From the NCBI GenBank assembly GCA_016714025.1, contig JADJOB010000002.1:1334001-1398000 (forward strand): a DNA stretch of 64,000 bases. Direction: 5' to 3'. This DNA comes from Saprospiraceae bacterium. GTDB taxonomy: Bacteria > Bacteroidota > Bacteroidia > Chitinophagales > Saprospiraceae. Shown here piece after piece: positions 45,402-54,830 of the stretch. Within the stretch, counting starts at the first letter, position 1. Each line of letters begins with the position of its first letter. The notes under the pieces were generated by a model that was not told the DNA's origin, did no database searches, and saw only the letters and a list, made by a program, of their open reading frames with translations. The position numbers and the translations under genes are program-made.

Positions 45402-45412
45402 ATAAAACAAGA

Positions 45413-46381
45413 ATGGAAAATCTTTTTAAAGTAACCATAGACGGTAAAAGTATTGAAGTTCCACCCGGAACGACCATACTTCAAGCTGCAAGGCAAATCG
45501 GAGGAAAGTATCCACCCGCTATGTGTTATTATTCTTCTTTGAAAGACACGGGAGGAAAATGCCGCGTATGTCTGGTGAAAGTTGCACAATCCAGTGAAGC
45601 CAATCCCAGGCCTATGCCAAAATTGGTCGCAAGCTGTCTTACACGCGTTGAACATGGAATGGTGGTTGAAAATGAAAGTTCTCCGGAAGTACTGGAAGCT
45701 CGCAATGGAGTCGTTGAATTTTTATTAATCAATCACCCCTTGGATTGTCCTGTTTGCGATCAGGCAGGAGAATGCGATTTGCAAAATCTTTCCTACGAAC
45801 ATGGTACTGAGGGAACCCGCTATGAAGAATCAAGAAGAGAATTTAATAAGATAGATATTGGACCTTATGTCCAATTGCACATGACCCGCTGTATTTTATG
45901 TTATCGTTGTGTTTATGCGGCTGAGCAACTTACAGACTCACGCGTACACGGTGTTTTAAATCGTGGAGACGTTTCAGAAATCAGTACCTACATTCAACAT
46001 GCAATTGATAAAGATTTTTCTGGAAATATTATTGATGTTTGTCCGGTGGGTGCATTGACAGATAAAACATATCGATTTAAACAACGCGTATGGTTTTCAA
46101 AACCATTTAATGCACATCGTTCCTGTTCTAAATGTTCAGGTAAAACAATAGCCTGGATGAAAGGCGATGATATTATTCGAATTACAGCCAGAAAAAATGC
46201 ATTTGGGGAAGTGGAAGATTTTATTTGCAACGAATGCAGATTTGAACATAAAGAAACAGCAGATTGGCACATTGAAGGTCCAAGAGATATGGGAGAAGAT
46301 TCTGTGATATCTGCAAATAAATATGAATTGCCGGTGATTTCACCTGCAGTAAATGTGGACGCCAAATTTGTTTCAGAATGA
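45413..46381 (+). CDS. nuoG: NADH-quinone oxidoreductase subunit G, short Bacteroidota form
   Basis: The 322-residue subunit has the N-terminal 2Fe-2S domain (AMCYYSS ... GGKCRVC) and the His/Cys N5 region (HPLDCPVCDQAGECDLQ). Ligands for another 4Fe-4S cluster follow (MTRCILCYRCV ... CPVG). After a Cys-containing segment (SCSKCSG ... CNECRFE) it stops. The large molybdopterin-like domain of E. coli NuoG is absent, as is common in Bacteroidota. It joins NuoE and NuoF in the electron-input module. The stop overlaps the nuoH start (ATGA). Confidence 0.93.
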   Translation: MENLFKVTIDGKSIEVPPGTTILQAARQIGGKYPPAMCYYSSLKDTGGKCRVCLVKVAQSSEANPRPMPKLVASCLTRVEHGMVVENESSPEVLEARNGVVEFLLINHPLDCPVCDQAGECDLQNLSYEHGTEGTRYEESRREFNKIDIGPYVQLHMTRCILCYRCVYAAEQLTDSRVHGVLNRGDVSEISTYIQHAIDKDFSGNIIDVCPVGALTDKTYRFKQRVWFSKPFNAHRSCSKCSGKTIAWMKGDDIIRITARKNAFGEVEDFICNECRFEHKETADWHIEGPRDMGEDSVISANKYELPVISPAVNVDAKFVSE

Positions 46382-47394
46382 GCGAGCTGATTTTTAAATT
46401 AATATTCATTTCAGTCATATTTGGCTTGTCTTTGTTTATTGCGATGTATTCTACCTACGCAGAACGAAAACTAGCTGCCTTTCTGCAAGACCGATTGGGA
46501 CCCAATCGCGCCGGACCTTTCGGATTGTTGCAACCTTTGGCTGATGGGATTAAATTATTTTTTAAAGAGGAATTTATCCCAAAAGCTTCAGATCGGTGGT
46601 TATTTATTATGGGTCCTGGTTTTTTTATGATTACTGCATTGATGACAAGTGCTGTAATCCCTTTTGCACCCGATTTGCCTTGGAATGGTCAGATTTTTTC
46701 AATGCAAGCCACGGATTTGAATGTGGGTATTTTATATTTATTTGGAGTCGTTTCGTTGGGTGTATACGGGATCTTGATCGGAGGATGGGCTTCTAATAAT
46801 AAATTTAGTTTATTAGGTGCAATTCGCGCTGCATCTCAAAATATCAGTTACGAACTGGCCATGGGTTTGTCTATCGTTTCACTGATCATGGTTACATCCA
46901 GTTTATCGTTGCGCGATATCGTAGATCAACAAAGCGGTTGGCATTGGAATGTAATTTATCAGCCCCTGGGTTTTTTAATATTTATTATATGTGCTTTTGC
47001 AGAAACCAATCGCGCTCCATTTGATTTGCCTGAATGCGAAACAGAATTGGTTGGCGGATATCATACAGAGTTTTCTTCTATGAAACTTGGTTTTTATCTG
47101 TTTGCAGAATATATCAATATGTTTGTAAGCAGTGCAGTGCTGGCAACTTTATATTTTGGTGCATACCAATTTCCTTTTATTAGTAGTATGGATCCTGGTT
47201 TAACTAAAACATTATTAGGAGCTGGTGTCATGTTCGGAAAAATTTTCTTTTTCATCTTTTTATTTATTTGGATCCGATGGACCTTACCTCGGTTCAGATA
47301 TGATCAATTGATGAATTTAGGTTGGAAAGTTTTAATCCCACTGGCGGTGTTAAATATTATTTTAACCGGTGCATTTATATTATTTAAATCGTAA
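46378..47394 (+). CDS. nuoH: NADH-quinone oxidoreductase subunit H
   Basis: The 338-residue membrane subunit has the motifs YAERKLAAFLQDRLGPNRAG, ASQNISYELAMGLSI and AETNRAPFDLPECETELVGG. The last is the charged loop that couples quinone reduction to proton movement. It forms the quinone tunnel with NuoA, NuoB and NuoD. The start overlaps nuoG by four bases, so it is translationally coupled. Its length is normal for the family. Confidence 0.97.
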   Translation: MSELIFKLIFISVIFGLSLFIAMYSTYAERKLAAFLQDRLGPNRAGPFGLLQPLADGIKLFFKEEFIPKASDRWLFIMGPGFFMITALMTSAVIPFAPDLPWNGQIFSMQATDLNVGILYLFGVVSLGVYGILIGGWASNNKFSLLGAIRAASQNISYELAMGLSIVSLIMVTSSLSLRDIVDQQSGWHWNVIYQPLGFLIFIICAFAETNRAPFDLPECETELVGGYHTEFSSMKLGFYLFAEYINMFVSSAVLATLYFGAYQFPFISSMDPGLTKTLLGAGVMFGKIFFFIFLFIWIRWTLPRFRYDQLMNLGWKVLIPLAVLNIILTGAFILFKS

Positions 47395-47396
47395 CA

Positions 47397-47903
47397 ATGA
47401 TTGAATATAAACTGACGAATAAAAGAAAAATCATGTTTCGTAAACCGATGACGTTTATGGAACGGATTTATCTTCCGGCCGTGTTGAAAGGAATGGCAAT
47501 TACCTTAAGTCACTTATTTAAGAAAAAAGCTACGATTCAATATCCGGAACAGAAACGTCCGATGAGTGAAGTATTCAGAGGATTGCATATTTTAAAAAGA
47601 GACGATCAAGGTGCAGAACGTTGTACAGCATGTGGATTGTGCGCTTTGGCATGTCCAGCAGAAGCAATTACCATGACCGCTGCAGAGCGGAAACCAGAAG
47701 AAAAGAAATTGTACCGCGAGGAGAAATATGCATCAGTTTATGAAATCAATATGTTGCGATGTATCTTTTGTGGTTTGTGTGAAGAAGCATGCCCCAAGGC
47801 CGCGATATTCTTACAAAATGATGTCATGGCTCCGGCAAGTTTCGAGCGGGAAGATTTTATATATGGAAAAGATCGATTGGTTGAACCCTTGAAGTTAAAT
47901 TGA
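47397..47903 (+). CDS. nuoI: NADH-quinone oxidoreductase subunit I
   Basis: The 168-residue subunit carries two 4Fe-4S clusters with ligands C76, C79, C82, C86 (CTACGLCALACP) and C122, C125, C128, C132 (CIFCGLCEEACP). These are the N6a and N6b clusters that lead electrons to N2. An internal ATG at codon 13 is an alternative start, but the first one fits tightly behind nuoH. The nuoJ start overlaps its stop by one base. Confidence 0.95.
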   Translation: MIEYKLTNKRKIMFRKPMTFMERIYLPAVLKGMAITLSHLFKKKATIQYPEQKRPMSEVFRGLHILKRDDQGAERCTACGLCALACPAEAITMTAAERKPEEKKLYREEKYASVYEINMLRCIFCGLCEEACPKAAIFLQNDVMAPASFEREDFIYGKDRLVEPLKLN

Positions 47904-48421
47904 TGCAAAACCTGTTTTATATTTTATCCGGCTTAACCATTTTTGCAGCAATTATGGTTATCATTTCTAAACATCCGATCCGGAGTATTTTATTTTTAGT
48001 ATTTACTTTTTTTCTGATATCTGCACATTATGTGTTACTCAATGCTCAGTTTTTAGCATTGGTAAATGTGGTGGTTTATGCAGGTGCAATCATGGTGTTG
48101 TTTCTTTTCGTTGTCATGTTTTTAAATTTAAATCAGGAAATTGAACGATTTAAATCCTGGATTCCTTTAAGCGCTGCTGCAATTTCAGGAGCTTGTTTGT
48201 TTTTAGTATTCTTCTCAGCATTTAGAACAGCTGCATTGACACAGCATGACAATACCGGTGGATATCAACACGGTTTGGTAGAAAATTTAGGAGAAGTTTT
48301 ATATCGTGATTATTTATTTCCAATGGAAATTTGTTCCGTTTTGTTTTTAGTAGCAATGATCGGCGTTGTTTTATTAGGCCGTAAAGAACGGGTCGAACCA
48401 GTTAAAATTAATTTACCATGA
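47903..48421 (+). CDS. nuoJ: NADH-quinone oxidoreductase subunit J
   Basis: The 172-residue membrane subunit has about five hydrophobic segments. It contains the NuoJ signature SAHYVLLNAQFLALVNVVVY followed by AGAIMVLFLFVVMFLN, which includes the pi-bulge helix. The longest frame starts with TTG at 47900; ATG 47903 overlaps the nuoI stop by one base and is preferred. It overlaps nuoK by four bases. Confidence 0.95.
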   Translation: MQNLFYILSGLTIFAAIMVIISKHPIRSILFLVFTFFLISAHYVLLNAQFLALVNVVVYAGAIMVLFLFVVMFLNLNQEIERFKSWIPLSAAAISGACLFLVFFSAFRTAALTQHDNTGGYQHGLVENLGEVLYRDYLFPMEICSVLFLVAMIGVVLLGRKERVEPVKINLP

Positions 48422-48747
48422 ATTCAATTCCGGAGTTAATACGCACAGTTCCGTTAGAGCAGTATCTCATGCTGAGTACCTGTTTGTTTTTTATCGGTAT
48501 GATTGGCGTATTGGTAAGACGCAATATTATTATAGTGTTTATGTGTATTGAAATCATGTTAAATGCTGTAAATCTATTGATGGTCTCCGTTTCAGCATAT
48601 CGGGGAGAAGCCTCCGGACAAATTATGGTTTTATTAATAATGGCAGTAGCTGCAGCAGAAGTTTCTGTTGGGCTGGCAATTATCGTGATGATGTATAAAA
48701 ATTTAAAAACAACCAACATCGATTTATTTAATCAATTGAAAGGTTGA
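48418..48747 (+). CDS. nuoK: NADH-quinone oxidoreductase subunit K
   Basis: The 109-residue subunit has three membrane helices. Conserved glutamates sit in FMCIEIMLNAVNLLM and in MAVAAAEVSVGLAIIV and take part in proton transfer. Length and order are standard. The start overlaps the nuoJ stop (ATGA). Confidence 0.96.
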   Translation: MNSIPELIRTVPLEQYLMLSTCLFFIGMIGVLVRRNIIIVFMCIEIMLNAVNLLMVSVSAYRGEASGQIMVLLIMAVAAAEVSVGLAIIVMMYKNLKTTNIDLFNQLKG

Positions 48748-48763
48748 GCAAGAGGAAAACAGC

Positions 48764-50650
48764 ATGGATGCAACACTAATATTACACATTATACTTTGGC
48801 CACCACTTATCGGATTTTTGATAAATGGTTTATTTGGTAATTCATTTCCTAAATGGGCTGTTAGTATACTAGCATGTTTGGGCCCGCTTACCAGTTTCGT
48901 TGGAACCGTTTTAGCTTATACCTATTTGTCGGGTCCGGCTCATTCAATTCCACTTTACACCTGGTTTATTGTTGAAGGAAGTGCAAAAATTAATTTTGGC
49001 TTTTATATAGATCATCTGGCTATCATTATGTTATTTGTTGTAACAGGCGTTGGAAGTTTAATACATGCCTATTCTACTGGTTACATGCATGATGATAAGG
49101 GGTATTCCAGATTTATGTCCTACATGAATTTGTTTTTATTTTCCATGCTCTTGCTGGTCCTTGGTTCAAATCTGGTGGTCTTATTTGCAGGTTGGGAAGG
49201 AGTTGGCTTGTGTTCGTTTTTATTGATTGGTTTCTGGTTTGAAAATAAAGAATACAATCGGGCTGCTGCAAAGGCCTTTATCATGAATCGGATTGGGGAT
49301 CTTGGATTTTTAGTTGCTATATTTTTAATAATCAATAAGTTTGGAGGAATAGAATTTACAGATATCCATGAAACCATTATGGAAGAAGGTCAATTGCATG
49401 ATCCTCAAATATTATTAATATGCCTCTTGTTGTTTTTAGGTGTTTGTGGAAAATCTGCTCAAATTCCTTTATTTACCTGGTTACCGGATGCAATGGCTGG
49501 TCCAACACCTGTTTCAGCTTTGATCCACGCTGCGACTATGGTTACCGCAGGGATCTATTTGATTGCAAGAATGTACTTCCTGTTTGATTATGCACCTCAG
49601 AGTCTAACCATTATTGCTATTACAGGATGTATTACTGCATTGGTCGCCGCAACCATTGCATTAAAACAAAACGATATTAAAAAAATATTAGCCTATTCAA
49701 CCGTCAGCCAATTGGGTTATATGGCTGTTGCCTTAGGTGTTGGTGCTTATATATCGGCAGTATTTCATCTGATGACCCATGCATTTTTTAAAGCCTTATT
49801 GTTTTTAGGTGCCGGCAGTGTGATTCATGGTTTACATGGTGAACAAGACATCAGCAAAATGGGCGGATTGAAGTCAAAGATGAAATGGACCTATGCTGTT
49901 ATGCTGATTGGTACCTTAGCCATTGTTGGGTGTCCTCCGTTTGCAGGTTTCTTTTCTAAAGATGAAATTTTAGCTGCGGTGTATTCTAAAAACTTTTGGT
50001 TTTTTCTAGTATTGGCATTTGCTTCCGTTTTTACAGCATGGTATATGTTCCGATTATTATTTGCAACCTTTCATGGACAATTCAGAGGTTCGGAAGAAAA
50101 ACTGAACAAGGTTCATGAATCTTCTTATAGTATGGTAATTCCATTAGTTGTGCTAGCTGTATTTTCTATCCTTGGAGGCTTTGTCGGATTGCCGGAAATT
50201 ACCGGAGGTGATCATAAATTATATAAATTTTTAGTTCAATCCATTGCACATACCCGATTTAAAGTTACCCATTTATTTGAATACAGTTTATGGGGTGTAA
50301 CTGTCCTAGCTCTAGTGTCCATTGGTTATATAACTTTTAAAAAATACGCAACTTCAGATACTAAAGTTTTTGAACCAGGAAATTCACTGATTTCCAGAAT
50401 CATTGTAAATAAATTTTATCTGGATGAATTGTACGCAATGCTTTTTGTTAATCCTTTAAAGAAAACTGGAAGCTGGATTATAAATCAATTTGAATATGGA
50501 GTAATTGATCGGTTGATTCGAATACCAGACAACCTCATTGAGTCATCAAGTTATGCACTTAAAAATTTACAATCGGGTAAATTGAGTTGGTACTTGTTAA
50601 GTACTGTAGTCAGTATATTATTAATTGTCTTAGTGTTTATTTACAGATAA
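48764..50650 (+). CDS. nuoL: NADH-quinone oxidoreductase subunit L
   Basis: The 628-residue subunit is the largest antiporter-like membrane subunit. It has the FAGWEGVGLCSFLLIGFW block with the key glutamate, the LPDAMAGPTPVSALIHAATM segment with conserved histidine, and a long C-terminal part that should form the lateral helix (after about residue 500). It pumps protons. Only 16 bases separate it from nuoK. Its length is normal. Confidence 0.97.
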   Translation: MDATLILHIILWPPLIGFLINGLFGNSFPKWAVSILACLGPLTSFVGTVLAYTYLSGPAHSIPLYTWFIVEGSAKINFGFYIDHLAIIMLFVVTGVGSLIHAYSTGYMHDDKGYSRFMSYMNLFLFSMLLLVLGSNLVVLFAGWEGVGLCSFLLIGFWFENKEYNRAAAKAFIMNRIGDLGFLVAIFLIINKFGGIEFTDIHETIMEEGQLHDPQILLICLLLFLGVCGKSAQIPLFTWLPDAMAGPTPVSALIHAATMVTAGIYLIARMYFLFDYAPQSLTIIAITGCITALVAATIALKQNDIKKILAYSTVSQLGYMAVALGVGAYISAVFHLMTHAFFKALLFLGAGSVIHGLHGEQDISKMGGLKSKMKWTYAVMLIGTLAIVGCPPFAGFFSKDEILAAVYSKNFWFFLVLAFASVFTAWYMFRLLFATFHGQFRGSEEKLNKVHESSYSMVIPLVVLAVFSILGGFVGLPEITGGDHKLYKFLVQSIAHTRFKVTHLFEYSLWGVTVLALVSIGYITFKKYATSDTKVFEPGNSLISRIIVNKFYLDELYAMLFVNPLKKTGSWIINQFEYGVIDRLIRIPDNLIESSSYALKNLQSGKLSWYLLSTVVSILLIVLVFIYR

Positions 50651-50653
50651 GCT

Positions 50654-52108
50654 ATGAATTCAGCAGGAGTCCTTATATTAATTCCATTCATTTTTTCCTT
50701 ACTGAGTTTTGTATCCGGAAAGAAATGGTCTTCCATAATTGCTTTGATTTCATCCGTTGGAAGCTTATTTTATTTTTTATTGCTATTAAGTGCTTATAAT
50801 GTAAAAACAAATTACGTTGCTTTTGGATATTATTACGATTGGATTCCTTCCATACGTGCTTCACTGAGTTTTGGAATGGATGCTGCCAATTTATTGGTTT
50901 TGATGCTCACACAAATTGTAGTGTGTTTAGCTGTATTGGCTACGATGGTAAAGGGCAATGACCGGACTGGAAGTTATTATGGATTGATAGGCCTGACACA
51001 TGCGTTTCTAAATGCTTTTTTTAGCGCTCAAAATCCAATGACTTTTTTAATCTTTTTTGAAGCGACGCTGATTCCGATTTATTTTTTAATTCTCAATTTT
51101 GGTGGGCCAAAACGGAAACAGGCTGTCTTCAAATTTTTTATTTATACGGTATTTGGAGGTTTACTTATGCTATTGGCAATCTTGTTTTATCAGTCCAATA
51201 TGTTTCCACAATTGCGATTGGATAGCTGGGCTGATTTTTATCAATACAAACTTTCACTGAAATATCAATATTGGTTGTTTACAGCATTTTTTATTGCTTT
51301 TGCAATTAAAGCGCCCCTCTTTCCATTTCATACCTGGCAAGCGGATTTGTATTCACAAGCAGACCGCCCTACATTAATGATATTGGCTGCCCTCTTATCC
51401 AAAATGGGCATTTATGGATTTGTTCGATTTAATTTCTTCTTCATTCAGGTTGTGTATGATTGGTTTAATTACATTGCCCTGTTGTGTGTGATCGGAGTAG
51501 TTTACGGAGCAATCATAGCATGGCGGCAAAAAGATATCATCCGACTCATTGCATATTCCTCCTTATCACATATCGGCTTAATGGCTGCGGGCACCATGAC
51601 CTTAACAAATATTGGAATGCAGGGTGCAATGTTTGCTATGTTGGCTCATGGACTTGCAGTTGCAGGTTTAATTTTTGTTGCCGATGTGATGATTCGACGC
51701 ACCAATGAACACAGTGTAGATTCCTTTTCTGGAATTGCCAGAAATAATCCTCGCTTTGCAGTTTATTTTTTCATCATTTTACTTTCTGCCGTAGGCTTGC
51801 CACTTACTTGCGGATTTATTGGTGAGTTTTATTTGATTTGGGCCTTGGTGGAGTTTAAATTTTATATTGGCCTGGTAGCAGCATTGACTTTAATATTTGG
51901 AGCTGCTTACATGTTGCGTTGGTATCAAAAAACAATGTTTGGAATTCCTTCCTCTAATATTATAGGTTTCCAAAAATTAAGTCTCTCAGAAGACTATATT
52001 TTTCTGATCCTTGTTATGTTAATTCTTATACTAGGATTATTTCCTGCAGACTGGATAGGTTTTGGACAGTTTGCTTATAAATACATGAACTTCATTCCAG
52101 ATAATTGA
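50654..52108 (+). CDS. nuoM: NADH-quinone oxidoreductase subunit M
   Basis: The 484-residue antiporter-like subunit has the proton-pathway glutamate in LIFFEATLIPIYFLI and the lysine segment IKAPLFPFHTWQADLY. The TLMILAALLSKMGIYGF and AYSSLSHIGLMAAG segments follow. About fourteen membrane helices are expected. It starts three bases after nuoL and ends seven before nuoN, as part of the same transcript. Confidence 0.96.
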   Translation: MNSAGVLILIPFIFSLLSFVSGKKWSSIIALISSVGSLFYFLLLLSAYNVKTNYVAFGYYYDWIPSIRASLSFGMDAANLLVLMLTQIVVCLAVLATMVKGNDRTGSYYGLIGLTHAFLNAFFSAQNPMTFLIFFEATLIPIYFLILNFGGPKRKQAVFKFFIYTVFGGLLMLLAILFYQSNMFPQLRLDSWADFYQYKLSLKYQYWLFTAFFIAFAIKAPLFPFHTWQADLYSQADRPTLMILAALLSKMGIYGFVRFNFFFIQVVYDWFNYIALLCVIGVVYGAIIAWRQKDIIRLIAYSSLSHIGLMAAGTMTLTNIGMQGAMFAMLAHGLAVAGLIFVADVMIRRTNEHSVDSFSGIARNNPRFAVYFFIILLSAVGLPLTCGFIGEFYLIWALVEFKFYIGLVAALTLIFGAAYMLRWYQKTMFGIPSSNIIGFQKLSLSEDYIFLILVMLILILGLFPADWIGFGQFAYKYMNFIPDN

Positions 52109-52115
52109 TGAATCT

Positions 52116-53474
52116 ATGATGCTTGCATTAATCATATTAACCCTTGCCGGATTGCTGATTCTTTTCTTAGGATTTAGCGGAATGCGGAATGTACTATTGC
52201 CTGTTGCCATCATAGCAATTTGTGCTGCTATTTTTTCTTTGAGTTCGCAACAAACTTTCTGGAATCATTACCTCGCAGACATGGTGCAAGTCGATGGACT
52301 TTCTAGAAAAATTTCATTGATATTGATGTATGCTGCATTGGGTTTATTGCCATTTTTTAATTTATTTAAAAACCGGGGGCAGGAAGAGCTTTCTGATTTT
52401 TTAGGCATTTATTTATTTGCAATTCTTGGTTCGATCTTAATGGTCAGTGCCTTAAATTATATGAGTTTATTTCTTGGGGTTGAAATTCTTTCCATCAGTA
52501 TGTATGTGTTAGCCGGAGCAAATCGAAGGAGTATTCTCTCTAATGAAGCATCATTAAAATATTTTATCACAGGATCTTTTACCAGTGCAATTATGTTGTT
52601 TGGTATAGCCTGGATATATGCTGAAAGTGGTTCACTTTCTATGATTCAGACCAGTGGAGTTGCAACAAGTATGATGAGTTTCGGATTCATATTTTTGTTT
52701 ACGGCATTTGCATTAAAAGTTGCTTTGGTTCCATTTCATTTTTGGGCACCCGATGTTTACCAGGGAACGCCTACTTTATTTACAGCCTCTATGGCAACCC
52801 TCGTTAAAATTGCAGCCATCGGCGCTTTTTATAGATTGGTACAATTAAATCATGCTGTATTGCCGGAATGGATCAATTGGTATTTTGTATTACTGATATT
52901 AGCCACATTAATACTTGGAAACATATTGGCTGTTACACAAGATAGTGTGAAACGATTGTTTGCTTATTCTGGAATCGTTCAATCTGGTTTTATATTAATG
53001 GGATTTTTATATCAAAGCGCCTATGTGGATTGGACCATGTTGTTTTATTTTATTGCTTATGCATCGGCATCACTTGTTGGATTTATTGTAATTCATTTTG
53101 TAGAAGTACAAAGTGGTTCAGACAGTTTGGATTCATTTGCAGGTTTATCTAAAAGCAATCCGGGTTTAGCACTCGTTTTAAGCATTTCATTAATTTCTTT
53201 GGCTGGAGGTCCTCTGACAGCTGGTTTTATGGCTAAAATATTTATCCTCAGCCAATCAATACAAAATAACTTTACAGCGCTTGCTATGGTTGCAGTGATC
53301 AGTGCTGTAGTTTCAATGTATTATTATTATAAAGTGATTAATGCCATTTACAGCAAAAGTTCGGACCAACCCTGGTCTGTTTCGATCTATTATAGGGGAC
53401 TATTATATGTATTTACCATCATTACCCTGTTGGCCGGTTTGCTACCTTCTGTTTTGATAGGAATCCTAAAATAA
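52116..53474 (+). CDS. nuoN: NADH-quinone oxidoreductase subunit N
   Basis: The 452-residue antiporter-like subunit has GVEILSISMYVLAG with the conserved glutamate and ALKVALVPFHFWAPDVYQG with the key lysine. The LFAYSGIVQSGF segment follows. It is the last gene of the operon. Two ATG codons in a row open the frame; either may be used. No terminator stem is evident within 150 bases downstream. Confidence 0.95.
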   Translation: MMLALIILTLAGLLILFLGFSGMRNVLLPVAIIAICAAIFSLSSQQTFWNHYLADMVQVDGLSRKISLILMYAALGLLPFFNLFKNRGQEELSDFLGIYLFAILGSILMVSALNYMSLFLGVEILSISMYVLAGANRRSILSNEASLKYFITGSFTSAIMLFGIAWIYAESGSLSMIQTSGVATSMMSFGFIFLFTAFALKVALVPFHFWAPDVYQGTPTLFTASMATLVKIAAIGAFYRLVQLNHAVLPEWINWYFVLLILATLILGNILAVTQDSVKRLFAYSGIVQSGFILMGFLYQSAYVDWTMLFYFIAYASASLVGFIVIHFVEVQSGSDSLDSFAGLSKSNPGLALVLSISLISLAGGPLTAGFMAKIFILSQSIQNNFTALAMVAVISAVVSMYYYYKVINAIYSKSSDQPWSVSIYYRGLLYVFTIITLLAGLLPSVLIGILK

Positions 53475-53630
53475 AGGGAGGCAATTTTTAAAATTTGAAT
53501 GGAGTGGGGTTTTTAATTACCCATGCCGCGATGTAATGGCTTGAATCTTAGATCAATATCTATAATAATAATATATTATTTAATATGTAAATAACTCTAA
53601 ATCAATTTATTAATTAAATTTATTTTTTCC

Positions 53631-53638
53631 TAATTTTG
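53631..53638 (+). promoter_or_regulatory. -7 promoter element of holB
   Basis: TAATTTTG is a perfect TAnnTTTG, 16 bases before ATG 53655, in a very AT-rich stretch after nuoN. Confidence 0.5.
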
Positions 53639-53654
53639 TGAATTAGGTATCAGC

Positions 53655-54818
53655 ATGCTTTTTGGTAAAGAAGATATGATTTTGAATGTTAAGCAGGACC
53701 GGTGGTCCGACCAACTGGTTTCTCAACATCACTTGTTTGAGAAGCTCAATCGGTCCATTCAGCAAAATCGTTTTCCTCATTTTAGCTTGTTGTTGGGAAG
53801 ACCTGGAAATGGTCAACTCTTATTGGCACTCTCAGTAGCTCAATCGATTTTATGTATTTCTAATGAAAAGCCTTGCGGAAGCTGTGAAGCTTGTTATAAA
53901 GTGAGCAAATTAATTCATCCGGATTTGCATTTTTCATTTCCACTCAACAGTCCAAAAGAAACGTGCCAACAACATTATAAAGAATGGCGATCTGCAATTC
54001 TGGAAAAACCCTTTATGGGAATATCCCAGTGGTTTTCATATTTGGAAGGCGATAGTAAAAATGCAAATATTTCAGTAACTGAAATTTCAAATGTATTAAA
54101 TACACTTTCTTTAAAACCTTTTGAATCTAAAAATTCAGTATTAATTGTTTGGCTTCCTGAATACCTGGGAAGAGATTCAAACAGATTATTAAAATTTTTT
54201 GAAGAACCTCCTGATCACGTCTTTATTATTTTAGCGGCAGAAAATCAAGAGTTAATCTTGCCAACCGTATTGTCGCGCGCGCAGATCTTTAGGATGAATG
54301 CAATCCAAATGGATGATGCAATTCAAACATTATCAGCCAAAGAGCCTTCATGCAATCAAGATGAGTTGGTTTCAGCATGGTTGGCTGGAAATGGCAATAT
54401 GCAGCAGACTTTAAATGTTTTAGAGAATCAAAACAATCCATCTGTTGAATATTTACGAAAATTATTACAAAGTGCATTTACTTATAATGCAATCGAATTA
54501 ACCGAATGGGTCGAACAATTTGCAAGCTTAAATAAAGAAGAACAGAAAAACTTTTTGCAATGGATTCAGCAATTTTTATCCCTGGTGATCCGGGAGAAAT
54601 TTAAATTAAATCCAGACCCGGAATTTCAAAATAATCCTGTGTTGCAGTATGCAAACAAACTTTCAAATTCATTGAGTGTTTCGCAAATTGAACATTGGGA
54701 TGATTTACTTAATGATGCTTTATTGTATTTACAGCGGAATGCAAATGTAAAATTGATGATGACAAATTTTAGCATCAAGCTTTCACATATTTTAAGAAAA
54801 ACTAAACCCTTGAATTAA
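53655..54818 (+). CDS. holB: DNA polymerase III delta' subunit
   Basis: The 387-residue clamp-loader protein has an AAA+ fold with a degenerate P-loop (GRPGNGQ, 48-54, no GKT). The zinc-binding cysteines C74, C77, C80 lie in CGSCEACYK, and the LLKFFEEPPDHVFIILA and LSRAQIF segments are typical of delta'. It helps load the sliding clamp. Loss of the P-loop lysine is normal for this subunit. It lies 12 bases from ricT, a pair that is also adjacent in Firmicutes. ATG 53676 is a possible alternative start. Confidence 0.88.
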   Translation: MLFGKEDMILNVKQDRWSDQLVSQHHLFEKLNRSIQQNRFPHFSLLLGRPGNGQLLLALSVAQSILCISNEKPCGSCEACYKVSKLIHPDLHFSFPLNSPKETCQQHYKEWRSAILEKPFMGISQWFSYLEGDSKNANISVTEISNVLNTLSLKPFESKNSVLIVWLPEYLGRDSNRLLKFFEEPPDHVFIILAAENQELILPTVLSRAQIFRMNAIQMDDAIQTLSAKEPSCNQDELVSAWLAGNGNMQQTLNVLENQNNPSVEYLRKLLQSAFTYNAIELTEWVEQFASLNKEEQKNFLQWIQQFLSLVIREKFKLNPDPEFQNNPVLQYANKLSNSLSVSQIEHWDDLLNDALLYLQRNANVKLMMTNFSIKLSHILRKTKPLN

Positions 54819-54830
54819 ATACTAATTATT

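Noticed and set aside
53655..54818. Missing P-loop lysine in HolB taken as a sign of decay
   Set aside because: The delta' subunit normally lacks a working ATP site, so this is expected.
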